Source of the DNA: Sinohyriopsis cumingii
Taxonomy: Eukaryota; Mollusca; Bivalvia; Unionida; Unionidae
Assembly (NCBI GenBank): GCA_028554795.2
Contig: CM068825.1
Location: 155,169,553 to 155,233,552 of the forward strand
Length of the DNA stretch: 64,000 bases
Direction of reading: 5' to 3'
Shown here: piece after piece, positions 31,449-44,000 of the stretch
Position numbering within the stretch: the stretch's first letter is position 1
How the letters are laid out: every line of letters starts with the position of its first letter
The notes under the pieces: generated by a model
What the model was told of the DNA's origin: nothing
Databases searched by the model: none
Seen by the model: only the letters and a program-made list of their open reading frames with translations
Program-made: the position numbers and the translations under genes

Positions 31449-33040
31449 ACAGGATTGACAATCACAAGTAAAACAGCAAGCCATAACCCACCATTTCCAT
31501 CCAAAACATAGTGAGCCAGAAACCCCATAACAGTTGTAGATTTGAATGGGATACTCACTCACCAAGACCAGGCAGTGGGCTATGTGAGCCAGAACCCACA
31601 TTTCGTCTACTATTTATGGCAGTACCGCCCCGAATGCAAATTTCACTATAAATTCGATGGTAGGGTGTACAAAGAAAGGGGCAAAGATGCTAAATATTAT
31701 TTTTTATTAGAAACTAATCTGCTTTGGCTCCTAAATCACTCACATTTTAAAAAAGGATAATTGTCTTTGAGTTCCCGTATCACTCAACCAACCAGATTAA
31801 AGTAGATGAAATTTGATTAGCCCAACAGTCGTCTGTGTGTGTTTTCATATATATTCCCCATAATGATGCATTCAACTCAAATACAAACATCATTTTTATT
31901 AAACGATTTAGTGTATATAGGACACGAACCTTCCACCACACCATAACTGGAGATACCGCAAAGGAAAATACAAATAATGATTGATAGTGTGGATTGATAG
32001 TGTGTCAAAAGATCGTAAAACTGTACAACAAGGCTAACAGAGCCTACATCTCATGTTGTGTTAGATGCTTACAAATGTAAATATAACTATCGGGTATTTA
32101 CTACTGATTGCTGAAGAACGTTGTCCACTTATGAACTTTATTCTGTATTAGACAAAGAGGGGCCAACAGGTTGGACATACTTCTAAATACAAGAACACAA
32201 TGAACTTACACGTGATGGAATAATTAGATTGAATCAAGACATACTGTCCAGGGTAATCTGTATTTTACATTCCCCATCTTTAAAACAGAAGATTTAGTAC
32301 ATAGATAGAGTTTTTTCGATAGCATCAGAGGCTGTTAAGAAGTTGCATAAGCTAATTTACGACACAGGTAAAATTCCAACGCTACATAGCATATTCAAAA
32401 CTGATATTGGACTATGATTTAGGTGATGATGGCATCTCTTTTAAACCAAGTAACATGGTTATGAAATTAGAGAACATCGTTGGACACAAAAGGTATTTGG
32501 GGAATACAGTGACCCGTTTAAATCATGCCATCAATACTAGAAAACAATTGGGAGGGGGGCTTATAAAGGCGAAAAACAATTCGTGAATGAAGACACAAAA
32601 TTAAAGAGGACGGAAAATCAAACAAAGTGGGTCCAAATTAGATACATAAGAAGGATTACGAAGACGATGTTCCTACTCATAGGTCTGGTAATGCTATCTG
32701 ATAATCTGACGTTCAAACGACACAGAGCAATCACAAAGTGTGGGATAGGGTCAAATTTTAAAAACGTCAAAATGAAATATAAACTCTGAAATTAACGAAC
32801 TGTTTGTTTTCATTTTGTTGTTGAGCCTTTTAGGTTTAGGTATCTGCTTTGTTTTGAGATAGGTTAGTAACCTTTGATAAGTTTACTGAACAAAGCGATT
32901 AACAAACCCAATAAATAAAATCGTCTATTTGTCCATAGCTCCTAAAGAAGCAAGCCATCACGCCATCATTCGACCCTCTTTCATTTATGGGGGGAGGGGG
33001 TATCTAGAAAATAATATTAAAGTTTTTCAAGCCGTTTTTG
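31449..33040. other. Decayed stretch inside fossil element 2
   Basis: Only short frames (for example 31542-31760 and 32583-32789) without recognisable motifs. Capsid genes would be expected here, but I cannot support any. Confidence 0.5.
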
Positions 33041-33043
33041 ATT

Positions 33044-33480
33044 ATGTCAAAACATTATCCAAGAGGTGATGAAGCTGTGGAATTGCTGAATATGTGTACG
33101 AGGAGTCGAGTAAGTGTATATGGAGCAGGTAGTGTAGGAAAAACAGTACTTATTGTTCTACGTATTTAGCAATTGTTGATCTAGTAATTCTTATCGCTGC
33201 TCCTATTGATGCAATTGTTTTACCCTTTTCTTTGAAACGTCGCGTGATCGTTGAATGTAATCAAACATCTCGACGAATTAAAATAAAATTACTTTAGAAT
33301 TTTCATCCGGTACACAATGATGATCGATAGATATTCCTATGGTTTGATTTCTCTAAACGTTGCATCGAATCGGTTTGTGTAACGTGTACTTGGATTGTCC
33401 TTGACACCATCGCCACAGAGCACGAAGAAGCATGGTTTCGAGTTTCAGTTTTCCATTATAATAGCAAATGATTTTCGAAT
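33044..33480 (+). pseudogene. Possible packaging ATPase remnant (element 2)
   Basis: Starts MSKHYPRGDEAVELLNM and leads into VYGAGSVGKTVLI, a Walker A P-loop; a later piece reads DTIATEHEEAWF. The order and spacing could fit a packaging ATPase, but the remainder is too decayed. Low confidence; fossil. Confidence 0.4.
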
Positions 33481-33499
33481 ACCCAAATAGTAATTCTGC

Positions 33500-34980
33500 T
33501 TTGCTTTTATAAGAAACAGTATTCTTGTCTCGGAATGTGAACGATTCCCTACAATTGACCTGCCCACAAAAGCGACCATCTCAACGCGTCTTTGAGACCA
33601 GCTTTCACCAAATGCATATACAGATGAGCATCGTTTTCGCAACTGATGTAATGCAGTGTGCATATAAGCCCAGTCATGAGACAGTTCGTTCCAAATTACA
33701 AATTATTTGGTCACTGGGTTTCATATCGATCAATAAATATGAGTGTGCAAAATGTGTCTCTTGTCATAGGCATAATCCAGTTATTGATAAACGCTAATAT
33801 CCTCCAATGTTGACTTAGTATTTGCACCTTCTCTATTTCTGGTAGAGAAATGTTAATTTTGGTCAGAGAACATAGACTGGGTGGATTAAAAGCTCTACAT
33901 AAATACCCTTACAAATGTATGTCATTATGTGCATGTTTGCTAGGTATGTCTGGTATTATGCTCTCTTTATTTACAACCTTTTTCCTCTATTACACAGATT
34001 TTCCAGTCAATTGATGTAAAGCGCGTGTGTTATATTGTCTAGTTTCATGCCGGACATTAATTATTTGACCAGTGATGATGGGTGAACCAAGAATCAATAT
34101 AACATTTACAGTCATTTCAGTGTCTCTAAAGATTTAAAACGTCCGTTGATATTTACCACAACGTATTTTCAGGAAACAGTTATTGTTACATGGTACGAGT
34201 AGAGGGGCATATAAAAATGTCTTCTTCATGATTATTCATTTTTTATTTTGAAATCCGAATTAGATTCAGTCTTATTTGTGTGTTCAGTTTCATCTGAGAG
34301 GATTTTTTTAAAAATCATTCACTGCAATTTTAAGGTGATCATTGATCCAGGAGTAAACCGCTATATTGGAGTTATGGTGAATCCATTCAAAAACATTTTG
34401 GATTATATCATTGTGAATCATCAAGTATGTTGGCGTATTATCATATTGGAGACTTCAGCACATTCAATATTGGAATTTAATCGGATCACCACAGGAATTC
34501 AATTGAAATTCTTATGCTTGGACTTGCGATATTATTTTAGGATTATTTGGTATTTAATTCACAATACTGTCAGTTTTAAATTGGAACTTTGTAATCTAGA
34601 GCAATAAATTATTTGTTGAATTTTACAAAACGTGTTGGAATTTTGCTTTTTCTAATTATTTAGTTTAAGACCATAGAATCGTGACAACTGTAATAGCATA
34701 ACACACCTTGTGTTATAAATTATGTATGTTAATTGACCATTGTTTCTATATATTTCTAATTACTGCTCATTCTGTTAATCAGAATATTATATGTTATTTA
34801 TTATCTCTTAAAATGATTGTATAAAATTGTGTATTACACAAACAACAAAAGCAATCATTGTTTCTACTGAGTAATTTTGCTTTAACAAATCCAAATCAAT
34901 GTCATCTTCAGGTTTGTAATCAGTCCACTTGAGTTTTGTCTTGCGATTTATATGAATCATTTTTTTATTTTATGTTTAGC
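33500..34980. other. AT-rich stretch between fossils
   Basis: No supported gene. A 119-residue frame at 34248-34607 has no recognisable motif; it may belong to the polymerase-helicase fossil that follows. Confidence 0.45.
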
Positions 34981-34989
34981 GATCTTTTT

Positions 34990-36840
34990 TACTTTTGTAT
35001 TTCGTCATCACTGTGTTTATAAATATATTATTTGTTACATCAGCACATCTTGTAACAGCAAACGAGGCGGTTGCATTGAAATACACAAACGATACAGATC
35101 AAGTAATTTATTACTGGATAATGTTTTTACTATCTCATCTGTCGTTGCTCACTGTAGCCGGCAGAACAATTCATGGCAACCAATACCTCCATAATTTCTT
35201 GAAGATGATCAACGCTTGTTTGTTGAATATGGACATGGAGGTCTGTGGAATGCTAAATATAATTCCAAGGACTTTATCTCGATTGACATGTTTGGACGCT
35301 TTGCCGGAAGTTTTCTTTGAATGGGTAAATGTAAGCCTTATTTTTAAACATTACTCGAGTTGCGATAAATGACGAGCTGCCGGATTTTGATCTTACAGGA
35401 TTTTCTAAGAATGAATCGTTAGAATTTGCTGAGAATGTTCGTCCGGTCATTCCTGCTTGGTTTGGTCGTCATTTCAACGAACTAAATTCGGAGATAAATC
35501 TCATGGACAACTGCTATTGCGATTTATGCTTGATATGAGGATATTGTTATCACTGACAGTGAGTGAAGTAATAGCTTCGTACAGACCACAGAAAGAGGTC
35601 TGGTTACAAAACCAGGAAGCAACGATAAGAAGGAAATATCCTTTGCAAAAAACATAGGTCGAGAAATTATTGGTAAATTTACACATATAAACTCATCTGG
35701 CAATAAGTTCCGTTGTACAAGATTAATCATAGACGAGGCATAACTCGACCTTATAATTGCTGCTACAGCAAAATAAGATGTATTAGCCACCAGGGAGAGT
35801 GTAAAACTACCAAATGGAACTAAGGTACTATTATCAGCTACTATGATGGTGATTCGTCACAATTTACTCATTTGAGATTTTTATTGTTCACTTACGCATC
35901 AAATAACCTGTAATCGATGATTAATAGATTCCCTAAGGACGCTGTTAGAGTTGCCACAGATTCATTTTATATCCACGAGTGCAGCATAGGCTTGCTAGAT
36001 GAACTTCTAATAAGTGTAGATGAAGCTCTATGGGGGCTCTGGCGAGTAAAAACCAAGCTAACATGTAATTATTCAGAGGCTGAAGATTATAAAATTCTTC
36101 CTTGGTATTACAAAAATGGCAAATTGTCGCAGACATCATCAGCAAAATCGCTTCATAATCCTGTATCGAGGAATAAAACGGTTTATCTTAATGGTCCTGG
36201 TGGTTCTAGTAAAAATTCTCGTTCTTTAAGATTGTTTATGGGGATCCTCCACCGACATGATAGTGATAATTCACTGACAGTGAGATGAAAGAGAGGTGTG
36301 TTAAGTTTCATACTTATCACAGTTTATTTCGATGGCGCGATGATGAGAGGGCTCCAGAAAGAATGGGTAAAAACATATTCCTAAGATAATCATCTGGGAT
36401 GAAATATGTACTGTATCTAAAGATACCTTAAAAATGTTTCTTGATTAGCTATCGACAAAATCAATGGCGATTTTCGTACGTGGCGATCATAGTCAACCTC
36501 CTCCATTTACAGGAGAATCGCCACACTACTGGTTAAAAGAATATGTCGACGCTTTCGAGGAAATGTTAGGGGACCACAGGGCCACCAATGAATCATTGAA
36601 GAAGCTAAAACCTAGGATGAGACTTCAATTCAACAAGATTAAATGTAAGATGATGTGCAATGATGTCCTAGAGATTGGATGGTTCATACTGTAGAAGATT
36701 ATCAACCTCAGACTACTGTAAGGAAAAAATTAGCTGGTTAGCAGAGAAATGACGCAACATTCACTGTGAGATTTCCAACACTATAATGTCATGGCAATAT
36801 TTTTCTAATGACCCATGACAATTTACCGTGGACAGAATCA
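34990..36840 (+). pseudogene. DNA polymerase plus SF1-type helicase remnant (element 3)
   Basis: First part: ENVRPVIPAWFGRHF, SLTVSEVIASYRPQKEVWL and KDAVRVATDSFYI (a polymerase palm motif C-like TDS). Second part: KTVYLNGPGGSSKNSRSL (Walker A position), a piece with the IIIWDE-type Walker B, RGDHSQPPPFTGESPH (helicase motif III), EMLGDHRATNESLKKLKPRMR and PQTTVRKKLAG. The fused polymerase-helicase arrangement is known from virus-like elements in animals and in arbuscular fungi. Fossil with many breaks. Confidence 0.7.
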
Positions 36841-37830
36841 ATAGTAGTCGGGGCCATCCACGTGTGAATGCGATGCTGACCTGTCTTGAATGTAACAATG
36901 ATTTATGTGTAAGTGTGGTAAGTGTATATCGTCAGAAATTACTTGTAATGGTTCACGGACAAATCCACGCTGAGGAACCGTCGAATCTAGACTGTAGACT
37001 TCAAGCCTACCCGTAGATGTAACCACACTGGAAATTGTATGCGTGGTTACACTCCAGATAGGATCAGTTGCTCTTTCTTTTGCCACATTCAAGTTCACCA
37101 GGTTCATATAAATACCTGACCATCACGTTACCGAGTAATGGTTTCTGTGACGGAGAGTGCCGCTTAACCTGTGAGTACTTCGTCGCGATTGCATTGATGG
37201 GTTTCATAACAATTCCAAGCGTGACTTCTTTGTTTAACGCGGCTATTACTCTTGGTAGTCCTGCAACCCATTCACGAGATGTCGTCGTTGTGGAAAGTTC
37301 CTGAGCATACTGGTATCCAAACAATCTCTCTGCTAGTGTTCAATTAAATCGCTCAAGGATTTCCTGATCGCGATGTATTGCGGTGTGTCCACGTCTGATT
37401 TTGAGATTATGTTGTTCCATAAGAGATGATACTGCACCAAGAAATTCTTAGCCAGGATCAACCAGTAGTGAACGTGGCCATCGTCAAGGTCCACGTTGAT
37501 AAATTATTTAAACGCGGTTGCAATTTCAGTTGCTGTTTTAGTTGATAATTGTTCCGCTTCTATATATCTACTCGTAACTTCGACGACAATCAACGCATAT
37601 TTGTATGTGCGCCTCTGTCGTTGCGTGGTGTGCCAGTTACAACAGTATCATGAGGTAAAAACAAAATATCTGCCTGTTGAACTTCATTGGGCCTACTAAC
37701 ATCAAACCGTCCATACTGAATCGTCTTAGGCGGTGGTAAATAAATTTGCCATATTGCCTCTCTGTACAGCCAATCTGCGAAAACATCACACTTAACAGTA
37801 TCCTCTAGGACTCTAATAAATCGATTCCAC
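36838..37830 (-). pseudogene. Retrovirus-like integrase remnant (element 3)
   Basis: Minus-strand pieces: a WPRSLLVDPG and RGHTAIHRDQEILERFN stretch (catalytic core end), LAERLFGYQYAQELS, REWVAGLPRVIAALNKEVT, VRYLYEPGELECGKRK, and RGFVREPLQVISDD at the C-terminus. This is the integrase type that goes with the polymerase-helicase elements, unlike the chromodomain integrase of the first element. Fossil, several breaks. Confidence 0.8.
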
Positions 37831-37935
37831 TATTATAATTATAGGACAATTAATTACCCGTCCCGAAGGGATAGACCCCCACCGCTAGATTACCGCTCAT
37901 TGCTGTTCTTATCACCCAGCTGGAATGTGACTCCC

Positions 37936-38355
37936 TTATATTTTTGTTTTAATAGACTTAAGTGCGTAAATCAACTCGACGTCGGCGATATGTCGCTGTT
38001 GCAGATCTAGAATTGTATATGTGATATCATGAGCTTGGAATTTTTGATCAATCTCATTTGCCTGAAATTCACCACCTTTTGGTTGATTTCTTTCGTCGAG
38101 TCTAATATCAAGTCGGGCTCCAGGGCCACAGTATTTAATGTGGAAGATTGTTCTCACCAGGATACTTAGCCCAAGGAGTTTCAGGTAATTTTCCGAGTGT
38201 CGTGGCGATATCACCACCGCTTGACGTATCGCGAAGCGCACAACTTTGTATTTTTTGTTCCGCATTGTAAGTGCCCGTGAACGATTCTTTGCCGTTATTG
38301 TTTTTAATCCACTGGTATCAGTGAATGATTTGCATCGAACACAATATAAACTCAT
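37936..38355 (-). pseudogene. Zinc-ribbon plus PLA2-like protein remnant (element 3)
   Basis: Open minus-strand frame. From the Met at 38355: MSLYCVRCKSFTDTSGLKTI (first half of a small zinc ribbon, DUF5679-like), then KYCGPGARLDIRLDERNQP (Gly-rich calcium-loop-like CGPG motif), then FQAHDITYTI (His-Asp catalytic-type motif) and RHIADVELIYAL. This order is the one found in parvovirus VP1-unique phospholipase A2 domains and in Polinton-like genes. The second zinc-ribbon Cys pair is not obvious. It is treated as a fossil although this frame is open. Confidence 0.7.
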
Positions 38356-38377
38356 ATACTTCTCATATTTGTACAAT

Positions 38378-39110
38378 ATGAATGAGAGTGAATTCTCAGC
38401 AACACGAGAACAGAAGCCAGTCAAGCATAATCAGGCATTGCTCAATTCTATTCGTGCCATTATCACTGGTACATCTCGGTCTGGTAAAACTTAGTTGTTA
38501 CTTAACCTGATAATGACATGGCTCAACTGGGAGAAACTTTATTTAGTGGCACCATCCGTGGATGACCAACGATGCTATAATGTTCTTAAGGAACGTGACG
38601 TCATTGGCGTCATTGGAGTTATCACTGACATCGATGATGCACCATTAGTCGATGATCTTGACCTTAGTATTAATTGTCTAGTGGATTACGATGATTTTAT
38701 GCTCGACAAACAAACAGATGCAGCCAGAATATTTTCACGAGGCAGACATAAAACCGCGAACGTCATTTACGTCGCGTAACGATACGTTCAGATCCCTAAA
38801 GTTATCATAGATAATTGAATCTGGTAGTTGTTTTTAATGGCGTCGATACACGTACGCTGTGAAATATTCATCAGACTTGGTGCCCCGGTGACATGGACGT
38901 GGTTAGGTTTAAAACGTTTTTGCTAATGCTATGGATTTGTTACAATAAATTTACACGATCCAAGAAGATGATATCGCATTGGCCTTGATAAAATCTTTGG
39001 TTGAGAAACATGACAGCGCTACTTTTCCCTATCCCAGTGAGAAGGTTCAGTTAAAACATCAAGTCACACGCAATTTTTTGGGTAACATTTTTAGCAGTGT
39101 CCCAAAGCGT
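38378..39110 (+). pseudogene. Packaging ATPase remnant (element 3)
   Basis: MNESEFSATREQKPVKHNQA leads to IRAIITGTSRSGKT (Walker A), KLYLVAPSVDDQRCYNVL, LVDYDDFMLDKQTDAARIFS (Walker B region) and RGRHKTANVIYVA (sensor motif), followed by decayed C-terminal sequence (DIALALIKSLVEKHDSATFPYPSEK). A32-type ATPase, divergent from the PLA2-like gene 23 bp away. Fossil, several breaks. Confidence 0.82.
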
Positions 39111-39428
39111 TATTATTGCGAAGTGGTCTGAGTCCGCCCCCATGATAACTTTGTTAAGCCTTATTTTGACAGAATATCTTTGTCTATTCAGACGCACACA
39201 CACTTCACGCTCACATTAAACTCAGACGCGTCCGTGAAAGCTATTGCACTGGATTGTTTTTCCAGCGACTTTATTTTCACCGAATATTTTGGTCTATTCA
39301 GACCCCCTACTGCTAGAGGCAATCTGTCTACATATTCGGTTATGTATTTTCGTAGAACTGCTCAATGCATGTTTAGTGGTAAACAGATACAGATATTTTT
39401 TTTACTTCTGTACTTATTTCTCTTTAGC

Positions 39429-39762
39429 TGTGTGTGTGTGTGTGTGTGTGTGAGATTTGGATTTTTAACGCAGCTTTAACAGATGTTCAGTCATATCGTT
39501 AAGACGTCTGCAGTGTGACAGTTTATAGTGATGGCTAGCACTGGGGCATCATGCCGCAGACATGTAGCATCATGTCCCACCCAGTCACATTATCCTGACA
39601 ACAGGCCGACCAGTCCTAACACTAACCTCTTAATGCTGAGCACCTAGCGAGGCAGCTGTTAGTACCATCTTTATTAGTGTTTGGTATATCTCGACCGGGT
39701 TCGAACCCACGACCTCTCGCATCTGAGGCGGACGCTCACACCACTAGGCCACTGGAGCGGTC
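39429..39762 (-). mobile_element. tRNA-derived SINE, family 1, copy B
   Basis: Same unit as copy A. On the minus strand the head reads CCAGTGGCCTAGTGGTGTGA with the B box GGGTTCGAACCCGG. The 3' end reads CAAATCTCACACACACA, ending in a (CA)n tail. Confidence 0.9.
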
Positions 39763-40550
39763 ACTCTCTGGCTGATCATTGCAGTAAGTAACAATACATA
39801 AATACCAATACTAATACCATTATGAAACTAATTGCTAGCTTATGTAATATAAATGCAGAAGATGATGAACTTGTGAAAAGACCACCTAGATTTAGTTATG
39901 TGTTCAAGCATGCACAGATATAAAAGGGGTAGTGTGGTGAAACTATAGAGTTTGAAGATCGATAAATAGAACATGTTGTACTTTACTTTAACATTAGACA
40001 ATCTGATATTTGATAGATGTTAACGAATATATAAGAATGACTTTGTAGAGATAAAACGTGCACAATGGTTGAAGCTAAAATTATTTTATATTAATTTATA
40101 TAAAAAGCGTTAAGTTGATCCTTTCGATCTTGAAATGGTACTTAATTACCCAAACATCCCTATACTGCATGACCAAATATGGTGTCTCTACTCTATCCGG
40201 TGTAGATTAAGGTCAGATCATAAGGAAACTGACATGTGCACGGATTGATGCATGGACACTAGACGGACATGATCTCTGACATTATGTTTTCAAAGGTGCA
40301 GAAAAAAATCATTAACATCAGACTTGGACTGGCGTATCTCAACGAGACGAATTTTACTTAAAGGAGTGTGTAATTAAGAGTAGGAAGCGTAACTATCGTG
40401 GAAATGAAAGCATCAAAGATCAAATCGTAAATTCCTGAATTGGAGCGCGATAATCTACAGACTCACACGCACTAAAAAGGAAAAATTAAAATCAACTGCA
40501 GAAGCAAGTTGTCCCTTAATCAAATGTATAAACAAATCTGAGGGTTTACA
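39763..40550. other. Intergenic, 3' of the serine protease gene
   Basis: AT-rich; no supported gene. Confidence 0.6.
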
Positions 40551-40555
40551 CGTAT

Positions 40556-40561
40556 TTTATT
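40556..40561 (-). terminator. AATAAA polyadenylation signal of the protease homologue
   Basis: Minus-strand AATAAA about 45 nt after the TAG stop at 40608. Confidence 0.75.
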
Positions 40562-40607
40562 CAATTCAAAAAAAAAAAAAATAGATGATAATCATGTTTG
40601 TATCGGT

Positions 40608-40950
40608 CTAGTATTGGTAGGGATATCCAGCCTGTTCCATGGTAGTTTTGATCCAATTTGTGTACCTTGGAACGTCCTCGAAAACACCGGGCTCGTTTGC
40701 AAAAGTGCAGTTTCCGCCGGATGATGCAATTCCTGAAGAAAAAAACCAAATAAACTGCATAAGATTGAATACAAGCCAAAAAAAACGACACGTGATCCTT
40801 AGCAATGCATATCAGTCGACTGAGTTCAGTTGCCTACGCCACAGTTTAAACGAAGGTAGCATATATATTCCACACGGATATTGGAAACAATGTATGTGGC
40901 GTACACATAGATGAGCTTGAAACCTTCAGTAATATAGTTATCATCTAACC

Positions 40951-41028
<78 letters not shown>

Positions 41029-44000
41029 TTTCTTTTCATGGATTTTTATATTTGATTTCCTTTTCTCTTTGCTACTAATTCATTTGTATTTTATTTGACA
41101 GAGATCTGTCAAATTGTTTCGCTTGACGGATGTTCTTCCCTAGATTATTTTTGCACAATACAGTAAAAGTATCAAGACTTAAAACACAGATGTAATTCTT
41201 TTTTACTGGAGTCCCCACCCATCGCCTACCCCACCCCCCACCCCCACCCCGACACGCCCACACACACAACCACCACCACAACTTACCAAACACTCACTCA
41301 CACTCGCACACATACACGCGTATTTCATGGAGAAAAGCTTGAGATACGTTTACCTTGTATGTACCACATTCCATTTAGATCTTTGCAAAGAAGGGGACTT
41401 CCAATGTCATCCTGCAGAAGGGAATACATAGATGCAATGTTTATACAACTAATGACGATTAATGACACAATATTTCTGTGACTCATGCTACTACTGTTGA
41501 TACTTCTGCTACTACTAATAATAGAATTATCATTGTTAGTGCTACTAGTACTACTACAACTATTGCTTCAAAAGGCGATCAATACAATGGCTATGATAAA
41601 CGTTATATTCAGTTATTTCCTGAAGAAATGGTCATTTTAAAACACAAGGTAGCTGGATAAGATTCTTCGATTTTCCATCAAAAATAACTGCAAAAGTTTT
41701 CTATTTGCCCTACACACTGTAAATAATGCTTAACACCAAGACACTCACACCACAGAAATCCTTGTTCCCATTTTCGTATCCGGCACATACTTCACCATCA
41801 GGTATAAAATCCGGGAAATGTGTCTGACAAACAGAGTCCGCCAGAATGGGCAGGTCAACCTGGTTTAAAACCTCTTCATTTCCTGTCGCTGAAAAAAATA
41901 TGAAGAAATAAAAAACTTGCGAGTTGTTCATGTATTTCTTGATACGTAACAAGGAGAACGCCTTTATCGTTAATTTCATGCCTTCTCAGGTAGGCTTTCT
42001 TATATTTTTTTAATAATAAATTCCTGTATGACCCGAATAGTGATGGAATTTTGAAGAGCTAAGTGCATCTAACGAATTTTATCCATCCGACATATTATCA
42101 AAGAAATGTACAAGCTCCTTTTATCTAAGTAAGAACCTCGCTTCCAATATTGTCTGAGTTGATCAGTCTGGTTCACGGCCAATTTGATTGTACTATGTTT
42201 TTAAACAATACATTCCTACAATGGATTTTAACAGAAACTGGTTTTGTCGAGGATGTAACCTGTCGCCCAAACTTCTTTTTAATTAACTATTAACTATGTG
42301 AAGGAAAAAGAAACAGCTAAAATAAAAATAGAGAACCAAGAAGACCTTAATATTTGTTTAGAACGTGATTTTGAGGACGATAAAGACGATTGCATAAATA
42401 TGCACGAACGAGTTCGGTTAATATCAGTTATAAGATTAAATGTATTGTGAAATGAAAGGTACACCGCTTCATCGCAATAAGACTCCCTTTAAAGAGAGGG
42501 CAGGTGTAGAGCCCGTTTTTCCTATGAAAATACCCCACAAATAGGTCCCTGAATAAAATCGTAATAAAATTGCTAATTGAAACCTTGATATATCACTCGT
42601 TTTTTGTTCGAAAACGGTGGTTCGTACCCTCAGATTTGATTCAACATTATTAAATGCCGATATTTGAATAAGAAATCATATATTTTGTTAATTTTTTTTT
42701 ATTTTAATAAGTTCTCAGTACACTGCAAATGACAATACACAGCCATTATGATCAATCAAAATGTTAATAATGCCTTCTGGTTGCAACATTTATAAATATA
42801 TGTATGGTCAAGTGAAATTTGTGTTTAGTTTTATGTTTAATTCAGTTTCAGTATAATCATCATAAATGAGTAATTCCCTCGTGTATTCAAACGTGAAATG
42901 TGTCCCTAAACTGTTTTGGCTAAGTCCACGAGCGTTTTCCGTAAACTGTCATGGCTACGCCCACGAGCGTTTTCGTAAGAACCTCATTAAGAGCTGACTG
43001 TTTTCAATTCTCAGAAATGTTTATTGGATTGTTGCAATCAACTAAAATTAGCCTGCTTTGTATTATCACATTAAGTATATTTTGCATCAAATCAAGTAAA
43101 TGGAGTAGAATACAAAATGTTAAATATCATAAAAATCCCATAGGCGTAAGAGTTAGAAGTTAATGTCGTATGTCGAGTCGTCTCATTTCAGTTTTGACCA
43201 ATCTAACCCTGTTATGAATGTCAGTATGTAAGGAACATAATTAAAGTAGCAAACATTAATCAGTGCTTTATCCTGCAAACGTGATCAAGGATAATAAAGG
43301 AATCAAGCAAATTGCGCACACGGTACATGAAAAGGCAAGTTTTTCATATAGGTTTCATTAATGGAAAATGTAGTTCCAAACTTTGAAGTGAACTCCAAAT
43401 TCCCGAATTGGTACTCAGAGGTTTAAAAGAAGAGGATGTGCATAAATTTCACTATTTCTTACAATGAAATCACAGCACCAATATGGACCCCGCTGTGTTA
43501 TCGAAGTCGAGGTCAAAAAGCAGATTACCAAGTCTACCATGCACAATACAAGTTTTTGCATTTATGTGATCCTGGAACAGCTAAACTTTGGTCGAAATCA
43601 GACCCATTTTCTTATCGATAGACAACACGTAAAAGGCTTGCACAAATGTTTGTTAATTTTGGCTGCCTGGCATACAAGAATGAAGGGACTGAGGTTTTGA
43701 GCCGCAGAATAGGACGGGGCAGTCAAAAACGGACCCACTCTATTGCTAGTACAGGAGTTGAGTTTACCTTTTTACGTATAACCAATCCCTTTGAACTATA
43801 ATCGAAGATACAGTTGCTTACCAAAATTACGGGAGGATAACAAAGGATGCAGGTTTACGGGAGGATAACAAAGGATACAGGTTTACGGAAGGATAACAAA
43901 GGATGCAGGTTTACGGGAGGATAACAAAGGATGCAGGTTTACGGGAGGATAACAAAGGATGCAGGTTTACGGAAGGATAACAAAGGATGCAGGTTTACGG

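Larger units (their letters stand above)
26397..33500. mobile_element. Second Polinton-like element, old and heavily broken
   Basis: A cluster of decayed gene remnants of a Polinton lineage different from the first: an unknown frame (+), integrase (-), PLA2-like protein (-), adenovirus-type protease (-), PolB (+) and a possible ATPase (+). I could not find terminal repeats, so the boundaries are approximate. There are many breaks (well over ten), so it is much older than the element at 5414. Confidence 0.75.
34990..39110. mobile_element. Third Polinton-like element, old and heavily broken
   Basis: Remnants of a polymerase-helicase (+), integrase (-), zinc-ribbon/PLA2-like protein (-) and packaging ATPase (+). 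The integrase and ATPase sequences differ from those of both other elements, so this is a third lineage. No terminal repeats were found. Many breaks, well over ten. Confidence 0.72.

Noticed and set aside
34248-34607. A 119-residue frame as a host gene
   Set aside because: No motif, no splice signals, and AT-rich codons; more likely decayed element or chance.
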